Below are positions 17,666 to 26,346 of a DNA stretch of 64,000 bases, in pieces; the first letter of the stretch is position 1, and each line of letters starts with the position of its first letter. Source of the stretch: Kitasatospora sp. MAP5-34 (GTDB lineage Bacteria > Actinomycetota > Actinomycetes > Streptomycetales > Streptomycetaceae). The translations under genes and the position numbers were made by a program. The stretch lies in assembly GCF_029894335.1 (NCBI RefSeq), contig NZ_JARXZC010000002.1:1-64000 (forward strand), read 5' to 3'. A model generated the notes under the pieces. That model saw nothing but the letters and a program-made list of their open reading frames with translations. It searched no databases and was not told the DNA's origin.

Positions 17666-17971
17666 CTACGCGCTGATCACGGGCGCGTCGAAGTGCTCCA
17701 CCGCCGGGAACGGTGAGTAGAAGTCGTGCAGCAGCGCCCGCCACTGCTGGTACTCGGGTGAGCCCCGGAAGCCCTCGGTGTGGTCGGCGAGCGTCTCCCA
17801 CTCCACCTGGAGCAGGAAGCGCGAGCCGCGCCCCTCGTCCAGGCAGCGCCGCAACTCCAGCGAGCGGAAGCCCCGCTGGACCGTGATCAGCGGCTTGGCC
17901 CGGGCGAACGCGGTGAGGAAGGTCTCCTCCTGGCCGGGCAGAACGTCGAGCAGCGCACTCTCAAGGATCAT
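17666..17971 (-). CDS. antibiotic biosynthesis monooxygenase (ABM)-domain protein
   Basis: 101 residues starting MILESALLDVLPGQEETFLT. The dimeric ferredoxin-like ABM fold is suggested by ALLDVLPGQEETFLTAFARAKPLI, GFRSLELRRCLDEGRGSRFLLQVEWETLADHTEGFRGSPEYQQWRALL and a C-terminal FYSPFPAVEHF. Such small proteins are heme-degrading or quinol monooxygenases, or have unknown roles. The catalytic specificity cannot be told. Longer upstream extensions run antisense into lepA and are rejected. Confidence 0.82.
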   Translation of the reverse strand: MILESALLDVLPGQEETFLTAFARAKPLITVQRGFRSLELRRCLDEGRGSRFLLQVEWETLADHTEGFRGSPEYQQWRALLHDFYSPFPAVEHFDAPVISA

Positions 17972-18161
17972 GGCCAGTGATCCTTGCCGAGCCCCGGGCC
18001 GCTGGGAAGCCCCCGGGGACGGCTGACCGGCAAGCTGCTCCCGGCTCGTGGGAGGATGGTAGGAACCATGTCGATCGGACGAGACCGTCCGGTCCCCGGG
18101 AAGCCGGTCAGTGATGACCAGGGCACTCCCGGCCCCCGGACCCACGGAGAATCGGACCAAG

Positions 18162-20030
18162 GTGCCCGCGACCCCCAGCAATGTGCCACAGCCCAGCCGT
18201 ACCGACCCGGCGCTGATCCGCAACTTCTGCATCATCGCGCACATCGACCACGGCAAGTCGACGCTCGCAGACCGCATGCTGCAGATCACCGGCGTGGTCG
18301 ACCCCCGGCAGATGCGTGCCCAGTACCTCGACCGGATGGACATCGAGCGCGAGCGCGGCATCACCATCAAGTCGCAGGCGGTCCGCCTCCCGTGGGCGCC
18401 GACCACCGGTGAGGGTGCGGGCAAGACCCACATCCTCAACATGATCGACACCCCGGGCCACGTCGACTTCACGTACGAGGTGTCCCGCTCGCTCGCCGCC
18501 TGCGAGGGCACGATCCTCGTGGTGGACGCGGCCCAGGGCATCGAGGCGCAGACCCTCGCCAACCTGTACCTGGCGCTGGAGAACAACCTCACGATCATCC
18601 CGGTCCTCAACAAGATCGACCTGCCGGCCGCCCAGCCGGAGAAGTACGCCGCCGAGATCGCGCACATCATCGGCTGCGACCCGGAGGACGTCCTCAAGGT
18701 CAGCGCCAAGAGCGGCCTGGGCGTCGAGGACCTGCTGGACCACGTGGTCGCGAAGGTCCCCGCGCCGGTCGGCGTCAAGAACGCCCCGGCCCGCGCGATG
18801 ATCTTCGACTCGGTCTACGACACCTACCGTGGCGTGGTCACCTACGTCCGAGTGGTCGACGGCGAGCTCACCAAGCGCGAGCGCATCCAGATGATGTCCA
18901 CGGGCGCGACGCACGAGCTGCTGGAGATCGGCGTCATCTCGCCCGAGCCGAAGGTCTCCGACGGCCTCGGCGTCGGCGAGGTGGGCTACATCATCACCGG
19001 CGTCAAGGACGTCCGGCAGTCCAAGGTCGGTGACACCATCACCTCGATGCACAAGGGTGCGACCGAGGCGCTGGGCGGCTACAAGGACCCGCGCCCGATG
19101 GTGTTCTCCGGCCTCTACCCGCTGGACGGCAGCGACTACCCGCTGCTGCGCGACGCCCTCGACAAGCTGCAGCTGAATGACGCCGCCCTGGTGTTCGAGC
19201 CGGAGACCTCGGTCGCGCTGGGCTTCGGTTACCGCTGTGGCTTCCTCGGGCTGCTGCACCTGGAGATCGTCCGGGAGCGGCTGGAGCGCGAGTTCAACCT
19301 CGACCTGATCTCCACCGCCCCCAACGTGGTCTACCGGGTGGTCATGGAGGACGGCACCGAGCACACCGTCACCAACCCGAGCGAGTTCCCCACGGGCAAG
19401 ATCTCCGAGGTGAACGAGCCGGTGGTCCGCGGGTCCATCCTGGTGCCCAACGAGTTCGTCGGCGCCGTCATGGAGCTCTGCCAGGGCCGTCGCGGCAACA
19501 TGCAGGGCATGGACTACCTCTCCGAGGAGCGGGTGGAGCTGCGCTACACCCTCCCGCTGGCCGAGATCGTCTTCGACTTCTTCGACATGCTGAAGTCCAA
19601 GACCCGTGGCTACGGCTCCTTCGACTACGAGCCGATCGGCGAGCAGAGTGCCGACCTGGTCAAGGTCGACATCCTGCTGCACGGCGACGCGGTCGACGCG
19701 TTCTCCGCGATCGTGCACAAGGACAAGGCGTACAACTACGGCATCATGATGGCGGGCAAGCTGCAGAAGCTGATCCCCCGCCAGCAGTTCGAGGTGCCGA
19801 TCCAGGCCGCCATCGGCTCGCGGGTGATCGCCCGTGAGACGGTCCGCGCGATCCGCAAGGACGTCCTCGCCAAGTGCTACGGCGGTGACATCTCGCGTAA
19901 GCGGAAGCTGCTGGAGAAGCAGAAGGAGGGCAAGAAGCGGATGAAGATGGTCGGCCGCGTGGAGGTCCCGCAGGAGGCCTTCATCGCCGCGCTGTCCACC
20001 GACGCGGACGCCCCGAAGGACAAGAAGTAG
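18162..20030 (+). CDS. lepA: elongation factor 4 (LepA)
   Basis: 622 residues from GTG at 18162, giving [20 protein letters not shown], which matches the usual actinobacterial N terminus; ATG at 18111 would add 17 residues. The GTPase motifs are G1 AHIDHGKST (about 26-34), the switch I region with RGIT, DTPGH, and NKID. The C-terminal LepA-specific domain contains [13 protein letters not shown] and [21 protein letters not shown]. LepA is a ribosome-dependent GTPase implicated in 30S maturation and translation under stress. It is followed by a dispersed palindrome that may terminate it. Confidence 0.96.
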   Translation: MPATPSNVPQPSRTDPALIRNFCIIAHIDHGKSTLADRMLQITGVVDPRQMRAQYLDRMDIERERGITIKSQAVRLPWAPTTGEGAGKTHILNMIDTPGHVDFTYEVSRSLAACEGTILVVDAAQGIEAQTLANLYLALENNLTIIPVLNKIDLPAAQPEKYAAEIAHIIGCDPEDVLKVSAKSGLGVEDLLDHVVAKVPAPVGVKNAPARAMIFDSVYDTYRGVVTYVRVVDGELTKRERIQMMSTGATHELLEIGVISPEPKVSDGLGVGEVGYIITGVKDVRQSKVGDTITSMHKGATEALGGYKDPRPMVFSGLYPLDGSDYPLLRDALDKLQLNDAALVFEPETSVALGFGYRCGFLGLLHLEIVRERLEREFNLDLISTAPNVVYRVVMEDGTEHTVTNPSEFPTGKISEVNEPVVRGSILVPNEFVGAVMELCQGRRGNMQGMDYLSEERVELRYTLPLAEIVFDFFDMLKSKTRGYGSFDYEPIGEQSADLVKVDILLHGDAVDAFSAIVHKDKAYNYGIMMAGKLQKLIPRQQFEVPIQAAIGSRVIARETVRAIRKDVLAKCYGGDISRKRKLLEKQKEGKKRMKMVGRVEVPQEAFIAALSTDADAPKDKK

Positions 20031-20058
20031 CGGTTCCCCAGGCACCCGGGCAACCAAT

Positions 20059-20135
20059 GGGGGCGCGGGGAACTGCGCGAAGACGGAAGGCAACGAGCTG
20101 TGCCCTTCCGTCTTCGCGCAGTTCCCCGCGCCCCT
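20059..20135. repeat. dispersed GGGGCGCGGGGAACTGCGCGA inverted repeat, copy 2
   Basis: Two arms of about 30 nt (GGGGCGCGGGGAACTGCGCG then AAGACGGAAGG; mirrored after a short loop) form a near-perfect hairpin between convergent lepA and the oxidoreductase gene. It could serve as a two-way terminator. Confidence 0.85.
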
Positions 20136-20161
20136 GTCTGTGGCTGAGCGGGTGCGGAGCC

Positions 20162-21244
20162 TCAGCGCAGGCCGGCCATCACCCCGCTGACGATGAGCGC
20201 CTTCGCCAGCCGCCCGGTCGTCCCGGTCAGGGCCGTGGGCCGCATCGAGTCGTCGCCGTGAATCAGCTGCAGCAGGCCGTCCCGTCGGCCCAGGCTGAGG
20301 CACTGGGCCACGTAGCGGTAGGCGAACGGCTTCGCCGTCCGGCCGCTGAGCAGCCTGCCCACGTACCGGCCCATCGGCTGGGCGGTCGCGCACCCCATCC
20401 GCAGCGTGCCCGGGCCGGGCAGGGTGACGGACGCGGCGTCGCCGATCACGTGCACCTCCGGGTGGGAGACCGAGCGCAGGTGGTCGTCCACCAGGGCCCG
20501 GCCGTCGGGGGCGGTGGCCAGTCCGGCGTCGGCGGCGAGGCCGGCCGGCTCCATCGAGGCGGCCCAGACGGTCACCTCCGCGTCGATCAACCCCTGGTCG
20601 GTGCGCGGTCCCTGGGGCGTGACGGCGGTGACGGGCGCGTACTCGTGGAGCTGGACGGCGAGCCGGTCCAGCACCCGCAGGACGTGCGCGCGGCCCTTGG
20701 CTGAGAACCAGCCGCCGACCTGCCCGGCTGCGATGATCCGGACCCGCCACTGCGGGTACGCCTCGGCGAGTTCGGCCGCCAGCTCGATGCCGGTCGCGCC
20801 GCCACCGACCACGGCCACCGTGCCGGGGCGCTCGGCGCCGCGCAGTCGCTCGCGCAGCTCGGCGGAGCGCTCGACGGGGTAGGCGTGCTCGGCGGCGCCC
20901 GGCACGCCGTGCCAGGCCGTCCGGCTGCCGAGTGCGTAGACCAGGGTGTCGTACGCGAGGGTCTCGCCCGAGTCCAGAAAGACCTTCCGGGCCGTCAGGT
21001 CGAGCTCGGTGACGCGTGCCTGCACGTGTGTCACCTGGCGGCCGCGTACCAGCCGTGCCAGCGCCGGGCGCTGCTCGGGGTGGCCGGCGGCGGTCTCGTG
21101 CTGGCGGATGCGGTGCAGGAAGCGGGCCTCCGGCGCGACCAGGGTCACCCGGCCCAGCCGGCCGGCCCCGGTGGCGGCGGTCAGTCCCGCATAGCCCGCG
21201 CCGACCACGACGATGTGCTGTCCGACGGTGCTCTGCCCGGCCAT
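20162..21244 (-). CDS. FAD/NAD(P)-dependent oxidoreductase (NDH-2-like)
   Basis: 360 residues; the ribosome site GAAGGAGG is 6-7 nt before the ATG. Two Rossmann motifs are visible: VVVGAGYAGLTAA at about 12-24 for FAD, and VAVVGGGATGIELAAEL at about 143-159 for NAD(P)H. VIGDAAS near 275 completes the FAD site. The C terminus is short and lacks an obvious membrane helix, unlike classical type II NADH dehydrogenases. It follows the ECF41-like sigma factor by 72 bp on the same strand. This matches the known habit of ECF41 genes to sit beside carboxymuconolactone decarboxylase, oxidoreductase or epimerase genes, so it is probably part of that sigma factor's regulon. Confidence 0.87.
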   Translation of the reverse strand: MAGQSTVGQHIVVVGAGYAGLTAATGAGRLGRVTLVAPEARFLHRIRQHETAAGHPEQRPALARLVRGRQVTHVQARVTELDLTARKVFLDSGETLAYDTLVYALGSRTAWHGVPGAAEHAYPVERSAELRERLRGAERPGTVAVVGGGATGIELAAELAEAYPQWRVRIIAAGQVGGWFSAKGRAHVLRVLDRLAVQLHEYAPVTAVTPQGPRTDQGLIDAEVTVWAASMEPAGLAADAGLATAPDGRALVDDHLRSVSHPEVHVIGDAASVTLPGPGTLRMGCATAQPMGRYVGRLLSGRTAKPFAYRYVAQCLSLGRRDGLLQLIHGDDSMRPTALTGTTGRLAKALIVSGVMAGLR

Positions 21245-21316
21245 GTCGTCCTCCTTCTGCGATGTCCGATGCCCGATGCGTTACGCGCTCGTTCGGGAAG
21301 GGGACGGAGCAGCCGG

Positions 21317-22231
21317 TCAGGGTGTGACGGTGACCCTCGTCACATGGGTCAGCTTCGCCGGGTTGACCACGGTGTACGCCTCGGTGATCCGGCCGTCCGC
21401 GACCGTGAAGCCGGTCACCGCGATCACCCGGCCGTCGGCCTCGTGCCAGAGCAGGCCGGGGTCGCCGTTGACCAGGGTGAAGGCGGCCGCGATACCCGAC
21501 TCGGGGCGGAGCGACTTCGACGCCAGCCCGATGACCAGCCGGGAGACCTTGTCGGCACCGAACACCGGGCGGGCACCGGCGGAGACGACGCCGCCGCCGT
21601 CCGAGTGCCAGACCACCTCGGGGTCGAGGACGGCGACCAGGGCCTGCAGGTCGCCGCCGGCCGCTGCTGCGGCGAAGGCGTACACGGCCTGCCGGTGCTC
21701 CTGCGGGTCGACCGGGCCGCGCCGGCCCTTGTCCGCCACCTGCCGGAGGTCCCGGACCCGGCGCCGGGCGCGGGAGGCCAGCTGCCGGGTGGCGTCCGGG
21801 GTCCGGTCGAGCGAGTGTGCGATCTCGTCGAAGCCGACCGCGAAGACGTCGTGCAGCACGAACGCGGTGCGTTCGGCGGGGGTGAGTTGCTCCAGGACGG
21901 CGAGCAGCGCCAGCGACACCGACTCGCCCAGCTCGGCCAGCCGCGCGGGGGAGTCCTCGTCGGAGACCTCCGGTTCGGGCAGCCACTCCCCGAAGTACGA
22001 CTCGCGGCGCACCCGGGCGGAGCCCAGCAGGTCGTAGCAGAGCCGGGTGACGACGGTGCTGAGGTAGGCGCGCGGGTCGGTGACCCGCGCCTGGTCGACC
22101 GCGCACCAGCGCAGCCACGCCTCCTGCAACACGTCCTCGGCGTCACTGAACGACCCGAGCAGCCGGTACGCCACCGAGCCGAGGTAGCGCCGCTGCTGCT
22201 CGAACGTTCCTGCTGAACCCTCGTCACTCAC
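21317..22231 (-). CDS. ECF41-like sigma factor with SnoaL-type C-terminal domain
   Basis: 304 residues. Region sigma-2 (YLGSVAYRLLGSFSDAEDVLQEAWLRW), region sigma-4 (LTPAERTAFVLHDVFAVGFDEIAHSL) and a C-terminal NTF2/SnoaL-like domain (about 200-300). The ECF41 hallmarks are present in slightly altered form: WHSDGGG in the linker region and NPAKL near the C terminus (usual DGGGK and NPDKL). In ECF41 proteins the fused domain replaces a separate anti-sigma factor. No anti-sigma gene is adjacent, and an oxidoreductase gene follows. The inducing signal is unknown. Confidence 0.88.
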   Translation of the reverse strand: MSDEGSAGTFEQQRRYLGSVAYRLLGSFSDAEDVLQEAWLRWCAVDQARVTDPRAYLSTVVTRLCYDLLGSARVRRESYFGEWLPEPEVSDEDSPARLAELGESVSLALLAVLEQLTPAERTAFVLHDVFAVGFDEIAHSLDRTPDATRQLASRARRRVRDLRQVADKGRRGPVDPQEHRQAVYAFAAAAAGGDLQALVAVLDPEVVWHSDGGGVVSAGARPVFGADKVSRLVIGLASKSLRPESGIAAAFTLVNGDPGLLWHEADGRVIAVTGFTVADGRITEAYTVVNPAKLTHVTRVTVTP

Positions 22232-22265
22232 GGGTCCACGCTATCGGCACTCGATCGGCGATGGA

Positions 22266-22312
22266 CAGGGGCGCGGGGCTCTGCGTTGATCGAGCAGAGC
22301 CCCGCGCCCCTG
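22266..22312. repeat. dispersed GGGGCGCGGGG palindrome, copy 3 (short form)
   Basis: CAGGGGCGCGGGGCTCTGC (22266-22284) and GCAGAGCCCCGCGCCCCTG (22294-22312) are perfect inverse complements with a 9-nt loop. The outer 13 bp match the other copies and the inner part differs. It sits between the start of the sigma gene (upstream side) and the end of the ABC exporter gene. Confidence 0.85.
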
Positions 22313-22324
22313 GCAGTGACCCGC

Positions 22325-24334
22325 TCAGTCGACCTCGGCGACCGCCTGGGCGAACTGGGCTTCGTACAGGCGGGCGTACGCGCCCTTGGCCGAGATCAGC
22401 TCGTCGTGCGAGCCCTGCTCGACGATCGAGCCGTTCTCCATCACCAGGATCACGTCCGCGTCCCGGATGGTGGAGAGGCGGTGGGCGATCACGAAGCTGG
22501 TCCGGCCGGTGCGCAGGGTGGCCATCGCGCGCTGGATGAGCACCTCGGTACGGGTGTCCACCGAGCTGGTCGCCTCGTCCAGGACGAGGATGCTCGGCTG
22601 CGCCAGGAAGGCGCGGGCGATGGTGATCAGCTGCTTCTCACCCGCGCTGACCCCGGCGCCTTCGTCGTCGATCACGGTGTCGTAGCCGTCCGGCAGGGTG
22701 CGGACGAAGCGGTCGACGTGCGCGGCCTTCGCCGCCTCGATGACCTGCTCGCGGGTGGACGTCTCGGCGCCGTACGCGATGTTGTCGGCGATGGACCCGC
22801 CGAACAGCCAGGTGTCCTGCAGCACCATGCCGATGCCGGCCCGCAGCTCCTCGCGGGACATCGCGGCGATGTCCACCCCGTCCAGGGTGATCCGGCCGCC
22901 GCTGACCTCGTAGAACCGCATCAGCAGGTTGACCATGGTGGTCTTGCCCGCGCCCGTCGGCCCGACGATCGCCACGGTGTGGCCGGGCTCGACCTTGAGC
23001 GAGAGCCCGTCGATCAGCGGCTTCTCCGGGTCGTACCGGAAGGAGACCTCCTCGAAGGCGACCCGCCCGTGCAACTCGGCCGGACGCTCCGGCATGGCCG
23101 GCTCCGGGCTCTGCTCGGGTGCGTCCAGCAGATCGAAGACCCGCTCCGCCGAGGCGACGCCGGACTGCAGCAGGTTGGCCATGCTGGCGACCTGCGTCAG
23201 CGGCTGGCTGAACTGCCGCGAGTACTGGATGAACGCCTGCACGTCACCGATCGACAGCGCGCCACTGGCCACCCGCAGACCGCCGACCACGGCGACCAGC
23301 ACGTAGTTGAGGTTGCCGATCAGCATCATGGCCGGCTGGATGATGCCGGAGATGAACTGCGCCTTGAAGCTGGACGCGTAGAGCGCCTCGTTCTCCCGGC
23401 GGAAGATCTCGGCGGCCTCCTTCTGCCGTCCGAAGACCTTCACCAGCGCGTGGCCGGTGTACATCTCCTCGATGTGCGCGTTCAGTTGGCCGGTGGTCTT
23501 CCACTGGGCCATGAACTGCGGCTGCGCGCGCTTGCCGACCTTGGTCGCCACCATCACCGAGGCGGGGACGGAGACCAGGGCGATCACGGCCAGCAGCGGG
23601 GAGATCCAGAACATCATCGCCAGCACACCGACGATGGTGAGCAGCGAGTTCACCACCTGGCCCATGGTCTGCTGCATGGACTGGCCGATGTTGTCGATGT
23701 CGTTGGTGACGCGGCTGAGCACCTCGCCGCGCGCCTGCTTGTCGAAGTAACTGAGCGGCAGCCGCGAGATCTTGGCGTCGACGGACTCGCGCAGCCGGTA
23801 GACCGTCCGGTTGATCGCCCGGGCGGCGAGCCGGCCCTGGAAGACGCTGAAGACCGACGAGGCGACGTAGATCGCCAGCACCCAGAGCAGCACGGTGCCG
23901 ATGGCGTTGAAGTCCATCCCCTGGCCGGGGGTGAAGTGGACGGAGTTGAGCAGGTCGGCGATCCGCCCCTGCCCCCGCTGCCGGACCGCCGCGATCGCCT
24001 GGGCGTGGCTGGTACCGGCGGGGAACTGCCGCCCGACCACCCCCGCGAAGATCAGGTCGGTGGCGTAGCCGAGGATCTTGGGCCCGACCACCGCGCACCC
24101 GACGCTGAGCGCGCCGAGGGTGAACACCCCGTAGAGGGTGGCCCGTTCGGGGCGCATCAGCTTCAGGACGCGCTTGCCGGAGCCCTTGAAGTCCATCGAC
24201 TTCTCGGTGCCCTGGGCGCCCATGAACCGGCCGGGGCCCGAACCGCGCCGCGCGGCCGCGCTCTGCGAGTCGCTGGGGACGGTCGTCTCGTCGGTGGACG
24301 CCTTCGCGGGCGCCCCCTTGCCTGGCGTGGTCAC
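22325..24334 (-). CDS. ABC exporter subunit 2 (TMD-NBD), catalytic-site Glu
   Basis: 669 residues from GTG at 24334, overlapping the stop of the upstream subunit gene by 4 bp (GTGA). A Gly/Ala/Ser-rich N terminus of about 60 residues is followed by a six-helix transmembrane domain and a nucleotide-binding domain. Walker A VGPTGAGKTT is near 456. The signature is VSAGEKQ (about 560), altered from LSGGQ. Walker B ILVLDEATSSVD retains the catalytic Glu, and the switch His is in VIAHRLSTI. It pairs with the 24331-26064 product; together they look like a heterodimeric exporter with one standard and one degenerate ATP site. Substrate unknown. Confidence 0.93.
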   Translation of the reverse strand: MTTPGKGAPAKASTDETTVPSDSQSAAARRGSGPGRFMGAQGTEKSMDFKGSGKRVLKLMRPERATLYGVFTLGALSVGCAVVGPKILGYATDLIFAGVVGRQFPAGTSHAQAIAAVRQRGQGRIADLLNSVHFTPGQGMDFNAIGTVLLWVLAIYVASSVFSVFQGRLAARAINRTVYRLRESVDAKISRLPLSYFDKQARGEVLSRVTNDIDNIGQSMQQTMGQVVNSLLTIVGVLAMMFWISPLLAVIALVSVPASVMVATKVGKRAQPQFMAQWKTTGQLNAHIEEMYTGHALVKVFGRQKEAAEIFRRENEALYASSFKAQFISGIIQPAMMLIGNLNYVLVAVVGGLRVASGALSIGDVQAFIQYSRQFSQPLTQVASMANLLQSGVASAERVFDLLDAPEQSPEPAMPERPAELHGRVAFEEVSFRYDPEKPLIDGLSLKVEPGHTVAIVGPTGAGKTTMVNLLMRFYEVSGGRITLDGVDIAAMSREELRAGIGMVLQDTWLFGGSIADNIAYGAETSTREQVIEAAKAAHVDRFVRTLPDGYDTVIDDEGAGVSAGEKQLITIARAFLAQPSILVLDEATSSVDTRTEVLIQRAMATLRTGRTSFVIAHRLSTIRDADVILVMENGSIVEQGSHDELISAKGAYARLYEAQFAQAVAEVD

Positions 24335-26064
24335 GCCGCCTCCTGCTCGGTGAGCTGGGAGAGCACGATCTCCCGGTATGTCGGGTTGTCGGCCATCAGC
24401 TCGTGATGGGTGCCGGTGCCGACCACTGCGCCCTCGTCCAGCACGATGATCCGGTCGGCGTCCCGGATGGTGCTGACCCGCTGCGCGACGATCAGGACGG
24501 TCGCCTCGGCGGTCTCCCTGGAGAGCGCCCTGCGCAGCTTGGCGTCGGTCGCGTAGTCGAGGGCGGAGAACGAGTCGTCGAAGAGGTAGATCTCGGGCCG
24601 GCGGACCAGGGCGCGCGCGATCGCCAGCCGCTGGCGCTGACCGCCCGACACATTGCCACCGCCCTGGGCGATCGGGGCCGCCAGGCCGAGATCGAGCTTC
24701 TCGACGAAGCCCTTCGCCTGGGCGACCTCCAGGGCGTGCCAGAGCTCCTCGTCGGTGGCGTCCGGCTTCCCGTAGCGGAGGTTGCTGGCGACCGTGCCGG
24801 TGAAGAGGTACGGCTTCTGCGGGACGAGCCCGACCGTCCTGGCGATCAGGTCGGGGGAGAGCTCCCGGACGTCGATGCCGTCCACGAAGACCGTGCCCTC
24901 GGTCGAGTCGATCAGCCGGGGGATGAGGTTGAGCAGCGTGGTCTTGCCGCTGCCGGTGGAGCCGATCACGGCGGTGGTCTCACCGGGGCGGGCGACGATG
25001 TCGATACCGCGCAGGACGGGCGACTCGGCGCCCGGGTAGCGGAACTCGACACCGCGCAGCTCCAGGTGGCCGCTGCCGTGCAGGTCCGTGACCGGGGTGG
25101 TGGGCGGCACGACGCTGGTGTCGGTGGCCAGCACCTCCTGGATGCGCTCGGCACAGACCTCGGCGCGCGGCACCATCATGAACATGAAGGTGGCCATCAT
25201 CACGCTCATCAGGATCTGCATCAGATAGGACAGAAAGGCCGTCAGCGCGCCGATCTGCATCCCGCCGCTGTCGATCCGGTGGCCGCCGAACCACATCACG
25301 GCGACGCTGGAGACGTTCACCACCAGCATCACGGACGGGAACATGAACGCCATCGTCCGGCCGACCCGCAGCGAGGTGTCGGTCAGTTCCTGGTTGGCGC
25401 CGCCGAAACGGTCCTGCTCGTGACCGTCCTTCACGAAGGCGCGGATCACCCGGATACCGGTGATCTGCTCGCGCAGGACGCGGTTGACCTTGTCGATCCG
25501 TACCTGCATGGTCCGGAACTCCGGCCGCAGTCGCTTCACCAGCACGGTCACCACGGCGCCCAGGAGCGGCACCACGATCAGCAGCAGCGCGGAGAGCGGC
25601 ACGTCCTGGTTGAGCGCCATGATGATGCCGCCGAAGCACATGATCGGCGCGGCCACCATCAGGGTGAAGCTCATCAGCAGCAGCATCTGGACCTGCTGGA
25701 CGTCGTTGGTGCTGCGGGTGATCAGCGAGGGAGCGCCGAAGCTCCCGAGCTCCCGTGCGGAGAAGCTCTGCACCTGGTCGAAGACGGACGTGCGGATGTC
25801 CCGTCCGACGGCCATCGCGGTACGGGCGCCGAAGTAGACCGCGCCGATCGAGCAGACGGCCTGGACGAGGGTGACGCCGATCATCACCCCGCCGATCCGC
25901 ATGATGTAGCCGGTGTCGCCCTTGACGACACCGCTGTCGATGATGTCGGCATTGAGGGTGGGAAGGTACAGGGCCGCAATGGTCGAGACGAGCTGCAGCA
26001 GGACCAGCAGGGTGATCGGTTTGGAGTAGGGGCCCAGATGGGCTCGGAGGATTTTGATCAGCAC
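24331..26064 (-). CDS. ABC exporter subunit 1 (TMD-NBD), degenerate-site subunit
   Basis: 577 residues from GTG at 26064 (MLIKILRAHLGPYSKPITLL); the longer in-frame extension to 26232 is not protein-like. Six transmembrane helices are followed by an NBD with Walker A IGSTGSGKTT (about 365), signature VSGGQRQR (about 470), and Walker B IYLFDDSFSALD, where Asp replaces the catalytic Glu. The switch position is IVAQRVSTI, with Gln in place of His. These changes, combined with the altered signature of subunit 2, place all defects in the same composite ATP site, as in TM287/288- or BmrCD-type heterodimers. First gene of the two-gene operon. Confidence 0.93.
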   Translation of the reverse strand: MLIKILRAHLGPYSKPITLLVLLQLVSTIAALYLPTLNADIIDSGVVKGDTGYIMRIGGVMIGVTLVQAVCSIGAVYFGARTAMAVGRDIRTSVFDQVQSFSARELGSFGAPSLITRSTNDVQQVQMLLLMSFTLMVAAPIMCFGGIIMALNQDVPLSALLLIVVPLLGAVVTVLVKRLRPEFRTMQVRIDKVNRVLREQITGIRVIRAFVKDGHEQDRFGGANQELTDTSLRVGRTMAFMFPSVMLVVNVSSVAVMWFGGHRIDSGGMQIGALTAFLSYLMQILMSVMMATFMFMMVPRAEVCAERIQEVLATDTSVVPPTTPVTDLHGSGHLELRGVEFRYPGAESPVLRGIDIVARPGETTAVIGSTGSGKTTLLNLIPRLIDSTEGTVFVDGIDVRELSPDLIARTVGLVPQKPYLFTGTVASNLRYGKPDATDEELWHALEVAQAKGFVEKLDLGLAAPIAQGGGNVSGGQRQRLAIARALVRRPEIYLFDDSFSALDYATDAKLRRALSRETAEATVLIVAQRVSTIRDADRIIVLDEGAVVGTGTHHELMADNPTYREIVLSQLTEQEAA

Positions 26065-26254
26065 CGGGACACTCTCGTTGTCGGCGGGAGGATTCGCATC
26101 CCCATTTTCGTACTTCGCACGTCCTGCCGGAGGCCGTAATCGTGGCCCCACCCGCAGGCTTGTACTGTCCTTTGCACTTCCGGTCCGCGCGGGTGTCAGC
26201 TGTCGGCACCCCCTTACGGAACGGCCCCGCACCCCCTAGGCTGCAGATTGCCCG

Positions 26255-26277
26255 CTTGTTACTCGCTGGTTAACAAG
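26255..26277. promoter_or_regulatory. candidate operator upstream of the acyl-CoA ligase gene
   Basis: CTTGTTA (26255-26261), nine bases, TAACAAG (26271-26277): a perfect 7-9-7 inverted repeat, AT-rich for this genome. It lies 70 bp before the ligase start and just before TAGGCT (26286-26291), which resembles a -10 box. The 282-bp divergent gap 26065-26346 holds no gene. TetR/FadR-like control of fatty-acid activation is a possible explanation. Confidence 0.5.
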
Positions 26278-26346
26278 TGCGGTCGGTAGGCTGCCCCCAC
26301 TGCCACCGCTCGCCACCCTCGGCCACCCGCCCCCCGGAGGTCCTCG

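Noticed and set aside
18108..22118. 1336-codon open frame on the minus strand
   Set aside because: It runs antisense to lepA and out of frame through the oxidoreductase and sigma genes; composition (Arg/Gly/Asp/Val-rich) is that of a shadow frame.
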